Assembly: GCF_029846635.1 (NCBI RefSeq)
Contig: NZ_JARVTG010000001.1
Span: 1,518,501-1,582,500, forward strand
Direction of reading: 5' to 3'
Length of the DNA stretch: 64,000 nucleotides
Origin: Pokkaliibacter sp. MBI-7
GTDB lineage: Bacteria; Pseudomonadota; Gammaproteobacteria; Pseudomonadales; Balneatricaceae
Position numbers and translations under genes: made by a program. Below are positions 37,203 through 47,400 of this stretch, piece after piece (positions within the stretch are counted from its first letter, which is position 1; each line of letters begins with the position of its first letter). A model generated the notes under the pieces. The model did not search any database. It was not told where the DNA came from and was given only the letters and a program-made list of their open reading frames with translations.

Positions 37203-37259
37203 AAATTGGCGGAATGCCGCCACCCCAATTTCAGCAGGATGGCGACATTCCGCCAATTT
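37203..37259 (-). promoter_or_regulatory. Tandem dyads, probable activator sites for the dctP sigma-54 promoter
   Basis: Two 16-bp inverted repeats: TGGCGG-AATG-CCGCCA (37207-37222) and TGGCGA-CATT-CCGCCA (37240-37255). Centres are 33 bp apart, about three helical turns, at roughly -108 and -141 from the predicted start. This is where NtrC-family activators bind. The two sites together also form a 14-bp inverted repeat (37203-37216 with 37246-37259), so the stretch could alternatively terminate the phosphorylase transcript. The rest of the 36884-37306 gap shows no gene. Confidence 0.6.
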
Positions 37260-37306
37260 GAAAAACACCCACATAAACTGCAACACATAGGCGGTTCAGA
37301 CAGACA

Positions 37307-39040
37307 TTATGCGCTTTGTGCCTCAGCAGGCAGCTTCAGCCAGGCATAGGCAAAGGCGCCAAGACTGACCTCCGCCACCGCTTTCCCCTGCAACAGATCC
37401 TGTGCCTCGTCAGGCAGAGGCAGTGTCAGGGTCTCAGCACTGAGATTGGCCAGACACCACAGGCGCTGACCGCTGCGATGACAGGTACGCTGCAGGGCAA
37501 ACAGACGACTATCAACATCCAGTACCCGCTGCGGTGAACGGGGATGAAATGCCGGTTCCCGCCGCCGCACCGCCAGCAGATCCAGCAGCCGGCGAAACTG
37601 CTGACTGTTTTCGCTGCCGCTGTCCTCCAGCACCCGCTGCACGTCACACCAGCTGATCTTGCCACGATTGACCCGACGACTAACGCCGGAGGCCTGCATG
37701 CCGTGAAAATCACTTCCCGAGCCAAGCAGGCTGTGAATGTAGATGGCAGGCAAACCCTGCAGGCTGAGCAGGATAAAGTGCGCGGCCAGCATCCGGCCAA
37801 TACGCTCATCCATACTGGCGGTCGGCGGTGACAAGGCATCGATGTAGCTGATGTTCAGTTCATAAGGGCTTTGTGAGCCATCACTGTTGGACTTGTAGCC
37901 GACCCTGCCGCCGTTATCCAGACACTGCTGCATCAGCCGTCGCCGGTCCTCATCACTGAGAATGCCTTCGGTGGCGCGCATGCCAATGCCGTCATGGGAT
38001 GCCAGAAAATTGAAGAACATGCTGTCGCCGGGGCAGTCCTCCAGTCGCTGCAGCCAGCCATGCAGGGCTGTATGGCTGGCTGTCACAAAGCTGTGCAGCA
38101 CCAGCGGCGGCAGGGTGAACTGATAGACCAGATCAGCCTCGTCGCTGCCCGAACCGAAGTAGGAGATATTCTCCTGATGAGGCACGTTGGTCTCGGGAAT
38201 GATCATCGCCCCGGGGGCCAGGGTATTGAATACCAGCCGGATCATTTTCACGATGGCATGGGTCTGCGGCAGGTGCATACAGCGGGTGCCCAGTTCCTTC
38301 CAGACAAAGCCGACAGCATCCAGACGAATAAAGCGGGCGCCGTTCTCCACATAGCCCAGCAGCACGTCCATCACTTCCATCAATACCCGTGGCTCTGCAA
38401 AGTTAAGATCCACCTGATCAGCACTGAAGGTGGTCCACACATGTTTCTGCCCCGCTGCAGTCTGCACTGCCGTCAGCAGCGGCAAAGTACGGGGGCGGGT
38501 TACCATGGTGTAATCAAGGCTCGGATCAGCCTCGATAAAATACTGACGCCAGGGTTCCTCCCCGCGCAGATAGCCCTGAAACCAACGGCTCCAGCGGGAA
38601 ATATGATTGACGACTGCATCCAGCATCAGCCCATATTCGCTGGCCAGATGGCGGATATCGCGCCACTGGCCAAGCACCGGATTGATCTGCTGATAGTCGA
38701 TGACCGAAAAGCCATCATCACTGCTGTAGGAAAAACACGGCAGGATATGCACGTTGGGAATCAGCTCGCCAACATAGGTATCAAGAAAGGCCATCAGTGT
38801 GCGTAAGGTCGGCTCGCCGTCATTGATCAGCGTATCGCCGTAGGTGATCAGCATCGCATCGCACTCTGTCACTTCCGGCTGCTGCCGCAGGCGAGCACTG
38901 GCATCCGCCAGCCGTGGCTGCCAGGGCTCAAGCCGTTCCAGCATCTGCTCCAGTACCTGCGGGTGCTGATGCGGATACAGTCGCTGCAACAGGATGTGCA
39001 ACGACCCGACAAAATCCTGCTGTTGGCGCAATGGGATCAT
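37307..39040 (-). CDS. GH13 (subfamily 18 type) phosphorylase, probably glucosylglycerate phosphorylase
   Basis: 577 residues. Layout and motifs of sucrose-phosphorylase-like GH13 enzymes: LDAVVNHIS, the nucleophile Asp in FIRLDAVGF (about 242), acid/base Glu in IIPETN (about 280), and ASHDGIG (about 349). These enzymes split a glucoside with phosphate to glucose 1-phosphate. Relatives act on sucrose, sucrose 6-phosphate, glucosylglycerol or glucosylglycerate. The upstream partner, 45 bp away, is a glycerate kinase, which favours glucosylglycerate. ATG 39040 has GGGAG six bases upstream. No signal peptide, so cytoplasmic. Confidence 0.82.
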   Translation of the reverse strand: MIPLRQQQDFVGSLHILLQRLYPHQHPQVLEQMLERLEPWQPRLADASARLRQQPEVTECDAMLITYGDTLINDGEPTLRTLMAFLDTYVGELIPNVHILPCFSYSSDDGFSVIDYQQINPVLGQWRDIRHLASEYGLMLDAVVNHISRWSRWFQGYLRGEEPWRQYFIEADPSLDYTMVTRPRTLPLLTAVQTAAGQKHVWTTFSADQVDLNFAEPRVLMEVMDVLLGYVENGARFIRLDAVGFVWKELGTRCMHLPQTHAIVKMIRLVFNTLAPGAMIIPETNVPHQENISYFGSGSDEADLVYQFTLPPLVLHSFVTASHTALHGWLQRLEDCPGDSMFFNFLASHDGIGMRATEGILSDEDRRRLMQQCLDNGGRVGYKSNSDGSQSPYELNISYIDALSPPTASMDERIGRMLAAHFILLSLQGLPAIYIHSLLGSGSDFHGMQASGVSRRVNRGKISWCDVQRVLEDSGSENSQQFRRLLDLLAVRRREPAFHPRSPQRVLDVDSRLFALQRTCHRSGQRLWCLANLSAETLTLPLPDEAQDLLQGKAVAEVSLGAFAYAWLKLPAEAQSA

Positions 39041-39085
39041 TGGCTACTCCCTTATCTGGTTATCTCTGACTCTCTCACTGCCCTG

Positions 39086-40246
39086 TTACAGTGGCAGTTC
39101 GCGAGCCATTTTCAGGGTGCGCGCCAGGTTGTAGGCGCACATCTCCAGATCGGCACCGGCACTGGCCAGCATCTCCTCCCACGCCTTGTTCTCGGTCAGG
39201 GTGGCGAACATCGAAGCCGCCGGCCAGCTCAGCATCAGATTGCTGGCATCACGAATAGCCCCCGACAGCATGATGGCCTGCTTGCGCTGCCTGCGTGCCA
39301 GATCCAGCACCAGCAGCGGCACCTTTTCCTGCACCGAGCGCTGATCACTCTGCCCTTCGCCAGTCAGAATCAGATCAGCCTCCGCCACCTTCTGCTCCAG
39401 ACCACAGATGTCCATCACATAGCTGGCACCGGGAAAGGCAGTGGCACGACAGGCCACCATCAGCATGGCGCCTATCCCACCGGCAGCGCCACTGTGCGTG
39501 CGGCGGGTAGCATCAATACCCAGATCACGGTGCAGCACCGCGGCCATGGCGGTCAGTGCCGCCTCAAAGGCAGGCATCTGATCCTCCGCCACCCCTTTCT
39601 GCGGACCATAGACCCGGGTCGCACCATCGGCCCCAAGAATGGGATTACTGACATCACAGGCCAGCTCGAAGCGGGTCTTGGCGATACGCGGGTCAAACTC
39701 TGACAGATCGATATGAAACACCTGAGCCAGTTCCAGCATGTTGCCGCCCTGACAGGGATCCCCCAGCAGATTGCCGTGGGCATCAAACAGACGACCGCCC
39801 AGCGCCTGAAACAATCCGGCTCCCGCCTCGTTGGTGGCGGAATCACCCAGACCGACAATAATCTTGCCGACCCCCAGATCCAGTGCATGGCGGATCAGCT
39901 GCCCGGTGCCATAACTGCTGGCGTGGATAGGATCGCGTTGCTCCCTCTGCAAGCAATGCAGCCCCGAGGCAGAGGCAACATCGATTACCGCTGTCTGGCC
40001 GTTGTCGACCAGCCCCAGCGCCGCCTGCACCGGCCTCCCCAGTGGGTCGCGTACCTCATAATGATGCAGGGTGCCCTGCAACTGTCGAGTCAACAGCGCG
40101 GCAGTTCCCTCCCCGCCATTGGCAAAGGGAAACAGCGTCAGCTCATGACGGGCAAACACCTTGGTCCAGCCCGCCTCGATGGCCTGCGCGGCCTGCAGAG
40201 CGGTAAGGCTGCCCTTAAAGGCGGCGGGTGCGATGAGTAACTTCAT
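39086..40246 (-). CDS. Glycerate kinase (GarK/GlxK type)
   Basis: 386 residues of the glycerate kinase type I family: start KLLIAPAAFKGSLTA, then GGEGTA, GLGDSATNEAGAG, and LTGEGQSDQRS. The enzyme phosphorylates D-glycerate, giving 2-phosphoglycerate in this family. ATG 40246 has AGGA seven bases upstream; longer readings are unlikely. It is the first gene of a two-gene operon with the GH13 phosphorylase, whose second product would be glycerate if the substrate is glucosylglycerate. Confidence 0.92.
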   Translation of the reverse strand: MKLLIAPAAFKGSLTALQAAQAIEAGWTKVFARHELTLFPFANGGEGTAALLTRQLQGTLHHYEVRDPLGRPVQAALGLVDNGQTAVIDVASASGLHCLQREQRDPIHASSYGTGQLIRHALDLGVGKIIVGLGDSATNEAGAGLFQALGGRLFDAHGNLLGDPCQGGNMLELAQVFHIDLSEFDPRIAKTRFELACDVSNPILGADGATRVYGPQKGVAEDQMPAFEAALTAMAAVLHRDLGIDATRRTHSGAAGGIGAMLMVACRATAFPGASYVMDICGLEQKVAEADLILTGEGQSDQRSVQEKVPLLVLDLARRQRKQAIMLSGAIRDASNLMLSWPAASMFATLTENKAWEEMLASAGADLEMCAYNLARTLKMARELPL

Positions 40247-40470
40247 GGCATGTCCTGACGGCATAAGGCGTTTACTAAGCTGCTTGCAAGAAGCGTGCAT
40301 CCCGTCCAGAGGCAGGATGTCGTCTGGATTCAGTCTTTAAACGGGCAGATCAGGAGGAGAGACAGCTGCTCGCACAATTGCAGTGCAACCAGCAGAAGGG
40401 ATCGGAATTGAACAACAGCAAGACGGCCTACCTTCACCAGCGTAGTACCAACAACGTATTTGCCAGCAGA

Positions 40471-41391
40471 CTAACGCTGCTGGCACAGCTCCTCTTCCCA
40501 TACCACGCAGTCACGCCCCTGCTGCTTGGCCTGATAGAGCATAGCGTCGGCACGCTGCAACAGCTGCTCGTGCGCCTCGCCATCGCGGCCACTGCAGGTC
40601 GCCCCACCGAGACTGATGGTGAGACACTCGCCGCCTGCCGTCTCATGGCGAATTTTCAGTGCGGCGACCGCCGCGCGGCAACGCTCTACAATTGCCTGCG
40701 CATCGTTCTGATCGGTATCCGGCAGCACCAGCACAAACTCCTCACCGCCATAGCGGGCAACAAAGTCTGTACTGCGCTCCAGCTGTCCTTCCAGTGCCTG
40801 CGCCACCTTACTCAGGGCCTCATCACCGGCGGCGTGGCCGTAGCGGTCATTGAACTGCTTGAAGTAGTCGATATCGATCATCACCAGCGACAGCGGCCGG
40901 TCATCCTGCTGGCAGCGTGACCATTCGAGCTGCAGCTTGTCGGAAAACTTGCGCCGGTTGGCGATAGCGGTAAGCGGGTCGATATTGGCCAGTTTTTCCA
41001 GCAGCAGGCGTTGTTTGGCCAGTTGCAGATGCAGTTTTACCCGCGCCCGCACCAGACTGCTCTGGAAAGGTTTCTGGATATAGTCACAGGCACCCAGATC
41101 AAAACCGCGGACCTCGTTGTCGGTATCTCCCAGCGCACTGACGAAGATCACCGGAATGGTACTGGTAGAGGCCTGCTGCTTGAGATGCTGGATCACATCA
41201 AAGCCGTTCATCTTCGGCATCACGATGTCCAGCAGGACCAGATCCGGGCGGTATTGCTCGGCCTTGGCAATGGCCTGCTCACCGCTCTTGGCCAGAATGA
41301 CCCGGACGTCATCACGCAGCAGGTCACTGAGGATCTTCAGGTTGCTTTTCTCATCATCCACGATGAGTACGGTCTGGTGGTTTATCGTCAC
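40471..41391 (-). CDS. Response regulator with GGDEF domain (diguanylate cyclase)
   Basis: 306 residues. Receiver domain with phospho-acceptor Asp in LVLLDIVMP, then a GGDEF domain with the active-site motif GGEEF (in ARYGGEEFVLVL), so it should make c-di-GMP. The RxxD inhibitory site is not evident just before the motif (residues there read ERSTDF). It starts at a GTG 21 bp behind the giant hybrid kinase, which is the likely phosphate donor. Convention would call it a PleD/WspR-like output. Confidence 0.92.
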   Translation of the reverse strand: MTINHQTVLIVDDEKSNLKILSDLLRDDVRVILAKSGEQAIAKAEQYRPDLVLLDIVMPKMNGFDVIQHLKQQASTSTIPVIFVSALGDTDNEVRGFDLGACDYIQKPFQSSLVRARVKLHLQLAKQRLLLEKLANIDPLTAIANRRKFSDKLQLEWSRCQQDDRPLSLVMIDIDYFKQFNDRYGHAAGDEALSKVAQALEGQLERSTDFVARYGGEEFVLVLPDTDQNDAQAIVERCRAAVAALKIRHETAGGECLTISLGGATCSGRDGEAHEQLLQRADAMLYQAKQQGRDCVVWEEELCQQR

Positions 41392-41412
41392 AATGCTGCT
41401 CTATCTATTGAC

Positions 41413-44400
41413 TCATTGACTACTAACGAAAGGTCCGCCATCAAGCGTGTTTACCTGTTCAAACGCAGATACCTGCCCAGTGCCCGCTATCTGCTGCAGC
41501 AGAAGGCTTACGCTCTCCCCTGCCCGCTCGAACTCTACCTCGTCAATCCATAGACCGAGTTGCTCTATCTGTGACTGATACTCCGTGCCTCTGGCCATCC
41601 GCGTCAGCGTCTGCGCCAGCTGCTCGACCGCAAAATCAGAGTTATCCAAATACTGACTGGCCTTTTGTAACAGATTGACAAACTCCTGTACATCAAAGCG
41701 ACTGCTATGATCCGCCACTGGTCGGCCATAGACCTTGCAGATGCGCTGCAGGGCCGGTAAAAGCTGCTCCAACCCCCGGCACAGACGCTGCAGCTGCACT
41801 TCGCAGCTCTGCTGTGCTGCGGTGCAGCCCTCCAGGCCGAGCAGGCGTTCCAGCTCATCCGCCGCGCGGACCAGACTGGCTGCACCGAGATAGGCCGCCG
41901 AAGTCCGCAGGGTATGCACACGCCGGTAAAGAACCGGCCATTGCTGCTGGTGGGCCAGTTCCACCAGCAGCTGTGCTTCGCTCTGATGAGTGGCACTAAA
42001 GTCCTCTACCAGTTGCAGGTAGGTATCCACTTTTCCCTGCAGACGCTGAATCGCTCCCTTGATGTCCAGCAGCGGTTTGAGTGCATTGAGCCAGGCCTGC
42101 TGCTGATCACTGAGTGCCACCTCGGCCGGGCTTTCACCACCGCGCACCGTGCGCTGCCTTGCCAGACTGCGGCGCAGTACACGATAGAGTTCATCAGGCT
42201 CCAGCGGCTTGTTGAGGTGTCCGTTCATACCTGCAGCCAGACTGCGTTCGCGATCTTCCGGCAGGGCATGAGCGGTCATGGCGATGATCGGCAATTCAGA
42301 CTTGTCGAAGTAACGGCGGATTTCCGCCGCGGCGCTGAGACCATCCTTGCGCGGCATCTGAATATCCATCAGCACCAGATCGAAGGGATTGGCCAGTACC
42401 TTGTCCACCGCTTCCTGACCGTCACCGGCAATCTCGATAAGCGCCGCGGTATCCTTGAGGAAGCCCAGTGCAACCTGCCGGTTGATGGCATTGTCGTCCA
42501 CCAGCAACAGCCGGATGCCGTGCAGATCCGGAGCGGCCAGTGGCCCAAGCAAACCTTCGCTGTCCGCTTCCACCGCGCCACCCGCCAGCTGCATTGGCAG
42601 GGTGATGGTGAAGGTGGAACCCTCCCCCTGCACACTCTGCACCTGAATCGTGCCGTCCATCAGCTCCACCAGCTGCTTGCAGATCGCCAGCCCCAGCCCG
42701 GTACCACCGAACTGGCGGGTAATGGAGTCATCCACCTGCGAGAAGGGCTGGAACAGCTTGCCCAGCTGACGCGGGTCGATGCCAATGCCGGTGTCACTGA
42801 CGATAAAGCGCAGTGCCGGGCGGCCATCTTCGTAACGCATCCGCTCCAGACGCAGGCAGACTTCCCCTTCTGCGGTAAATTTCACTGCGTTGCTGACCAG
42901 ATTGATCAGGATCTGCTGCAGACGCAGCGGATCGCCCTGCAGCTCATCGGGGACGTCTTCGGCGACGTCTACCCGCAGGTTCAGGTTCTTTTCTCTTGCC
43001 CGCAGTGAGCAGATCACCAGTGTACGTTCAATGACCTTGCGCACCCGGAAGTCGATACGTTCCAGCGTGACCTGATTGGCCTCATTCTTGGAGTAATCGA
43101 GGATGTCGTTGATGACCCCCAGCAGCCCTTCTCCAGCCTCCTGAATCTGCTCCAGCATATTGCGCTGCCCCCCTTCCAGCGGGGACTGCTGCATCAGGCG
43201 GCTGAGGCCGATCACGGCGTTCATCGGTGTGCGAATTTCGTGGCTCATGGTGGCGAGGAACAACGACTTGGCGCGGTTCGCCTCCTCGGCACGCAGCTTG
43301 GCCTGATTGAGCTCCAGCGTACGGTTGCTGACCCGTTGCTCCAGCGTGTCGTACAGCAGCGCATGATCGATGGAAATGGCAGCCTGTGAAGCCAGAATAT
43401 CCAGTACCTGCAGACGCTCCGGGGTGAAGGCCGCCGGAATCAGGTTGTTCTCCAGATAGAGAATGCCGATCAGCTGGTCCTTGCGCAGCAGCGGATGGCA
43501 GATCACCGAGCGTGGCTGGTAGTGCTGGATATAGGGGTCATGGACAAACTGGTTGTGCTCGGTGGCCTGATCGAGAATCAGCGGTTCGCGGGTGCGGGTG
43601 ACGTAGGCGATGATCGACAGTGGCAGCGAAGGCACTTCACTGTCTTCATCCAGCAGTGACAGGGTCTGCCCCAGCATCACCGGGATGCCCTCCAGCACCG
43701 CCACTTCACTGGCGTTGATGCTGCCACGGGCCTGAATCAGCCACTGGTCATTGTCGCGCAGCACCAGTGTGCCCTGCTGGGCACCTGCCTCGGTAATGAT
43801 GGTCTGCATCATTTTTTGCAGCAGCTGCTCCAGCACGATTTCGGTGGAGATGATCTGCAGGGCCTTCATCACTGACAGCAGATCAAGATTGCCGCTGCTG
43901 CTCTTGCTGGTCGAGGTGGTGACACTGCGCAGCAGGGTACCGGGGCTGTCCTGACCTCTCAGCATCCACTGCGGGTAACGGGTCTCCAGCTGCTGTCCCT
44001 TGGCAGTGGCGCCCCACTGCAGATAGGCATTGTGGCCATCGAGCATATACACCCGCGCCAGCTTGTTCTTGCCCTGCTGCAGCCAGAACAGCGAGGCCAG
44101 CTCGTTGGCGATTGCCAGCCCCTGACTGAAACCCTGCTCGTAAGCCGAATCAATGGCCTGATCGTAATAGTCCATGGCCTGCTGCACGTCACCGCGCAGC
44201 CGCGCCATTTCCGCCGCCACCAGATAGTACTTGTGGGCAAAGTTGGCCGGGCAGCTGGCCATCCAGTCGGCCATACGCTGCTGATTTTCCTCCAGCTGCT
44301 TCCAGCAGGCCTGCTGCTGGGCATCGTCCAGTCCGGCCATACGCGCGGTCAGGATCAGGGAGTAATAGAAATTATGCTCAGCGATGCTGAACCAGCCGAA

Positions 44401-47400
44401 GGTGGCCCCCAGCGTCGCCTTGGCCTGTTCGGCGAAATCCAGCGCCTCATCGTAACGACCGAACAGGTACGCCGCCTGCATCTTGTTGTAATGGAAATAG
44501 TTGAGGCAGAGCGCATGCTGATTGGCCTGAATTTCCGCCAGCAGCGCATCTTCGTCAAAGCCACCGCCATTCCAGCTGCTGAGGCTGTCGGTCTGCCCCT
44601 GCAACAGCAGGATGCTGCGCCGTAATATCCAGAACACCTCAAGAGTATTCGGGTCGTTGACCTTCTGCAGAATCGGCAGGAAGCGATCACACTCCTCCGC
44701 CAGGGTCGTCAGGGAATGACCACTGTGCTGCATATGTTTGAGAATGTGGAACGAACTGTAGCCGGTCCAGATCACATCACCGCTGTCGAGCCCGGCGCGC
44801 AGGGCATCCTGCAGCAGACTGATATTCGCCGGCAGATGGCTGGACCAGGGGCTGTTGGTCACCGCAAACATGGTGTAGACCTTACACTTCCACACCAGAT
44901 TGTCGGTCTTGTCGATCAGATCCACCGACAGCTGACCAAACTGCCGCCCCAGCTGGTACTGACCAAAGAAAGCGGACAGCATCGAGCCGTAGTTGCCGTA
45001 GCCAAACGGCGAAACCTCAGCATTGCCGTAGTCCATCGACAGGGTCACCATGCGCACCACCGCCAGGGTACTCATCGGCAGATTGACGTTGATGGCCGGC
45101 GGCCACAGCAACCCCAGCAGATGGCTGATCATCTGCTGGCGCGGATCAGACATCGCTGGCAACTCCAGCAATTCCTCTACCCGGTGCTCCGCCAGATAGG
45201 CCTGAATCCGCTGATTCTCTGCGGTCATCGCCGCTTCGATCAGTGGCGGTTCGTCCGGCCACTCCACATCGAGGCTGCGCAGGCCTTTGATGGCGGTATC
45301 CAGCGCTTCAGCAAAACGCCCGTGGTTGGCATAAAGCACGGTCTGCAGACTGAGTATCCGCGCCCGGTCCATCGGCTCGGTCACCCACTCCAGCAAAGAG
45401 CGACACTGCAGGTGCGCCTGCTCCACCCGGCCACTGAGATAGACACACTCTATGTGCTCGGCATGCAGCTCCACCGCCAGGGTGTAATTAAGCTGCCAGC
45501 CGCTTTCCAGCGTCGTCACTGCCAGCAGCAGCTCAATACCAATATCGAGGAAATGCATCGCCACTTCGTAGGCGTTGGACAGTTTAGCCCGTCGCGCGGC
45601 CTGCAGATTGAGTTCGGCCAGCTGCACCCGCTCACGGCGACGCACCAGCAGATCGCGGGCGACATTAAGATGATTGACCAGATCGAACAGGGTTTCTTCG
45701 TCGATGTGCCCTGCCGCCTGCAGATAACGGCCGATCTGCAGATGCACATGCTTGCGCTCGTCTTCGGCCAGCATCGAGTAAGCCGCCTGTCGCACCTGAT
45801 CGTGCAGGAAGCGATAACGACTGCGCCCTGGCAGCTGACTCAGGGTGGTCAGATGGGTCACTGAATCGGCTTCATCCATGGCCTGCTGTTGCTTCAGGTA
45901 GTGATGCAGGCGCGCCTGCTCCTCTTCCCATTCGCCATCTTCTTCCTGTGCAAAATAGTGCTTGTCCAGCGGCAGAATCAGCCCCTGAACCAGAGGCTCC
46001 CATAACTGTTTCATGGTCGCCACGGGCAGGCCGCCCGCCAGCAGCGCCAGAGTATTCAGCTCAAAACGGTTACCGATACAGGCCGCCAGCTGCAGCATAC
46101 GCTGGCTTTCGGCAGAGAGCTGGCGAATCTTGCGCACCATCAGCTCAACCACGTTGTCACTGACACTCCAGCCGCTGATCTGCTGCAGGTCCCAGTGCCA
46201 GGTACCACTTTCCATATCGAAGGTGATCAGCTGTTCACGATAGAGCGAGTGCAACAGCTGATTGAGAAAGAAGGGGTTCCCCAGCGTCTTGGCAAAGCAC
46301 AACTGGGCCAGCGCCGACAGCTGGGTGCTGGCGCCCGGCAGGGTGTCATGCAGCAACTGCTGCACATCGCCAAGGCTGAGCGGATTGAGCTGCAATGCAT
46401 GACTGGCAGCATGGGCCTGGGTCAGGCTGTCCAGCAGCAGCTTGAGCGGATGGGCATCATCCACTTCATTGCTGCGATAGGAGCCCACCAGCAGCAGATG
46501 ACGCCCCTGCGGATCAGTCATCATCAGCTCGATCATCTTCATCGAGGCGTTGCCAGCCCATTGCAGATCATCGAGGAAGATCACCAGCGGATGCTCCGCG
46601 GAACAAAACACCCGGATAAACTGCAGGAAGACATAGTTAAAGCGGTTCTGCGACTCTGCCGCAGGCAGCACCGGCACCTCTGGCTGTGGACCGAGGATCA
46701 GCTCCAGCTCTGGCAACAGACTGGTCATGATCCCGGCATTAGCGCCCAGCGCCTGCTGCAAGCGGCTGCGCCAGCGGGAAATCTGATGCTCACTCTCCGC
46801 CATCACCAACTGGATCAGCTCAGCCCCTGCCTGACGCAGGGCGTCGTAGGGCACATCGCGTTTGTACTGATCAAACTTGCCGCTGATGAAGTAGCCACGG
46901 CGTGCCACCACTGGCTTCTGGATCTCATTGACCAGTGCCGACTTACCGACGCCGGAATAGCCCCCCACCAGCAGCAGTTCACAAGCACCTTCGCTGACCC
47001 GGTTGAAGGAGGCCAGCAGCTGCTCAACCTGTGCCTCACGGCCATAGAGTTTCTGCGGAATACGAAAGTGCGGTGAGATGTCCTGACGGGCAATGGGGAA
47101 ATAGCGGATGTGACCATGGGCGGTCAAGCGTTCCAGACAGCGCACCAGGTCAGCCTTGACGCCGAAGGCACTCTGATAGCGGTCTTCAGCAGCCTTGGCC
47201 ATCAGTTTCAGGACAATATCCGACAGCACCGGCGGAATGCTGCTGTCCACTTCATGCAATGGCTGCGGATTGACCGCCATATGGCAGTGGACCATTTCCA
47301 GCGGATCGACCGTCAGGAAGGGCCGACTGCCAGTGAACATTTCATAGAGAGTGACGCCAAGGGAGTAGTAATCGGTGCGATAGTCCATCGCCCGGTTCAT

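Noticed and set aside
37203..37259. Reading the long inverted repeat simply as a terminator of the phosphorylase gene
   Set aside because: Possible, as TTTTGTTT follows on the minus strand, but the two internal 16-bp dyads at three-turn spacing upstream of a sigma-54 promoter fit an activator site better. Both roles could coexist.
44716..45864. Long open frame on the plus strand opposite the giant kinase
   Set aside because: Antisense shadow of a high-GC coding region; it lacks any motif and the product composition is that of a reverse-complemented gene. The same applies to open frames opposite mscK, yehY and ubiH.
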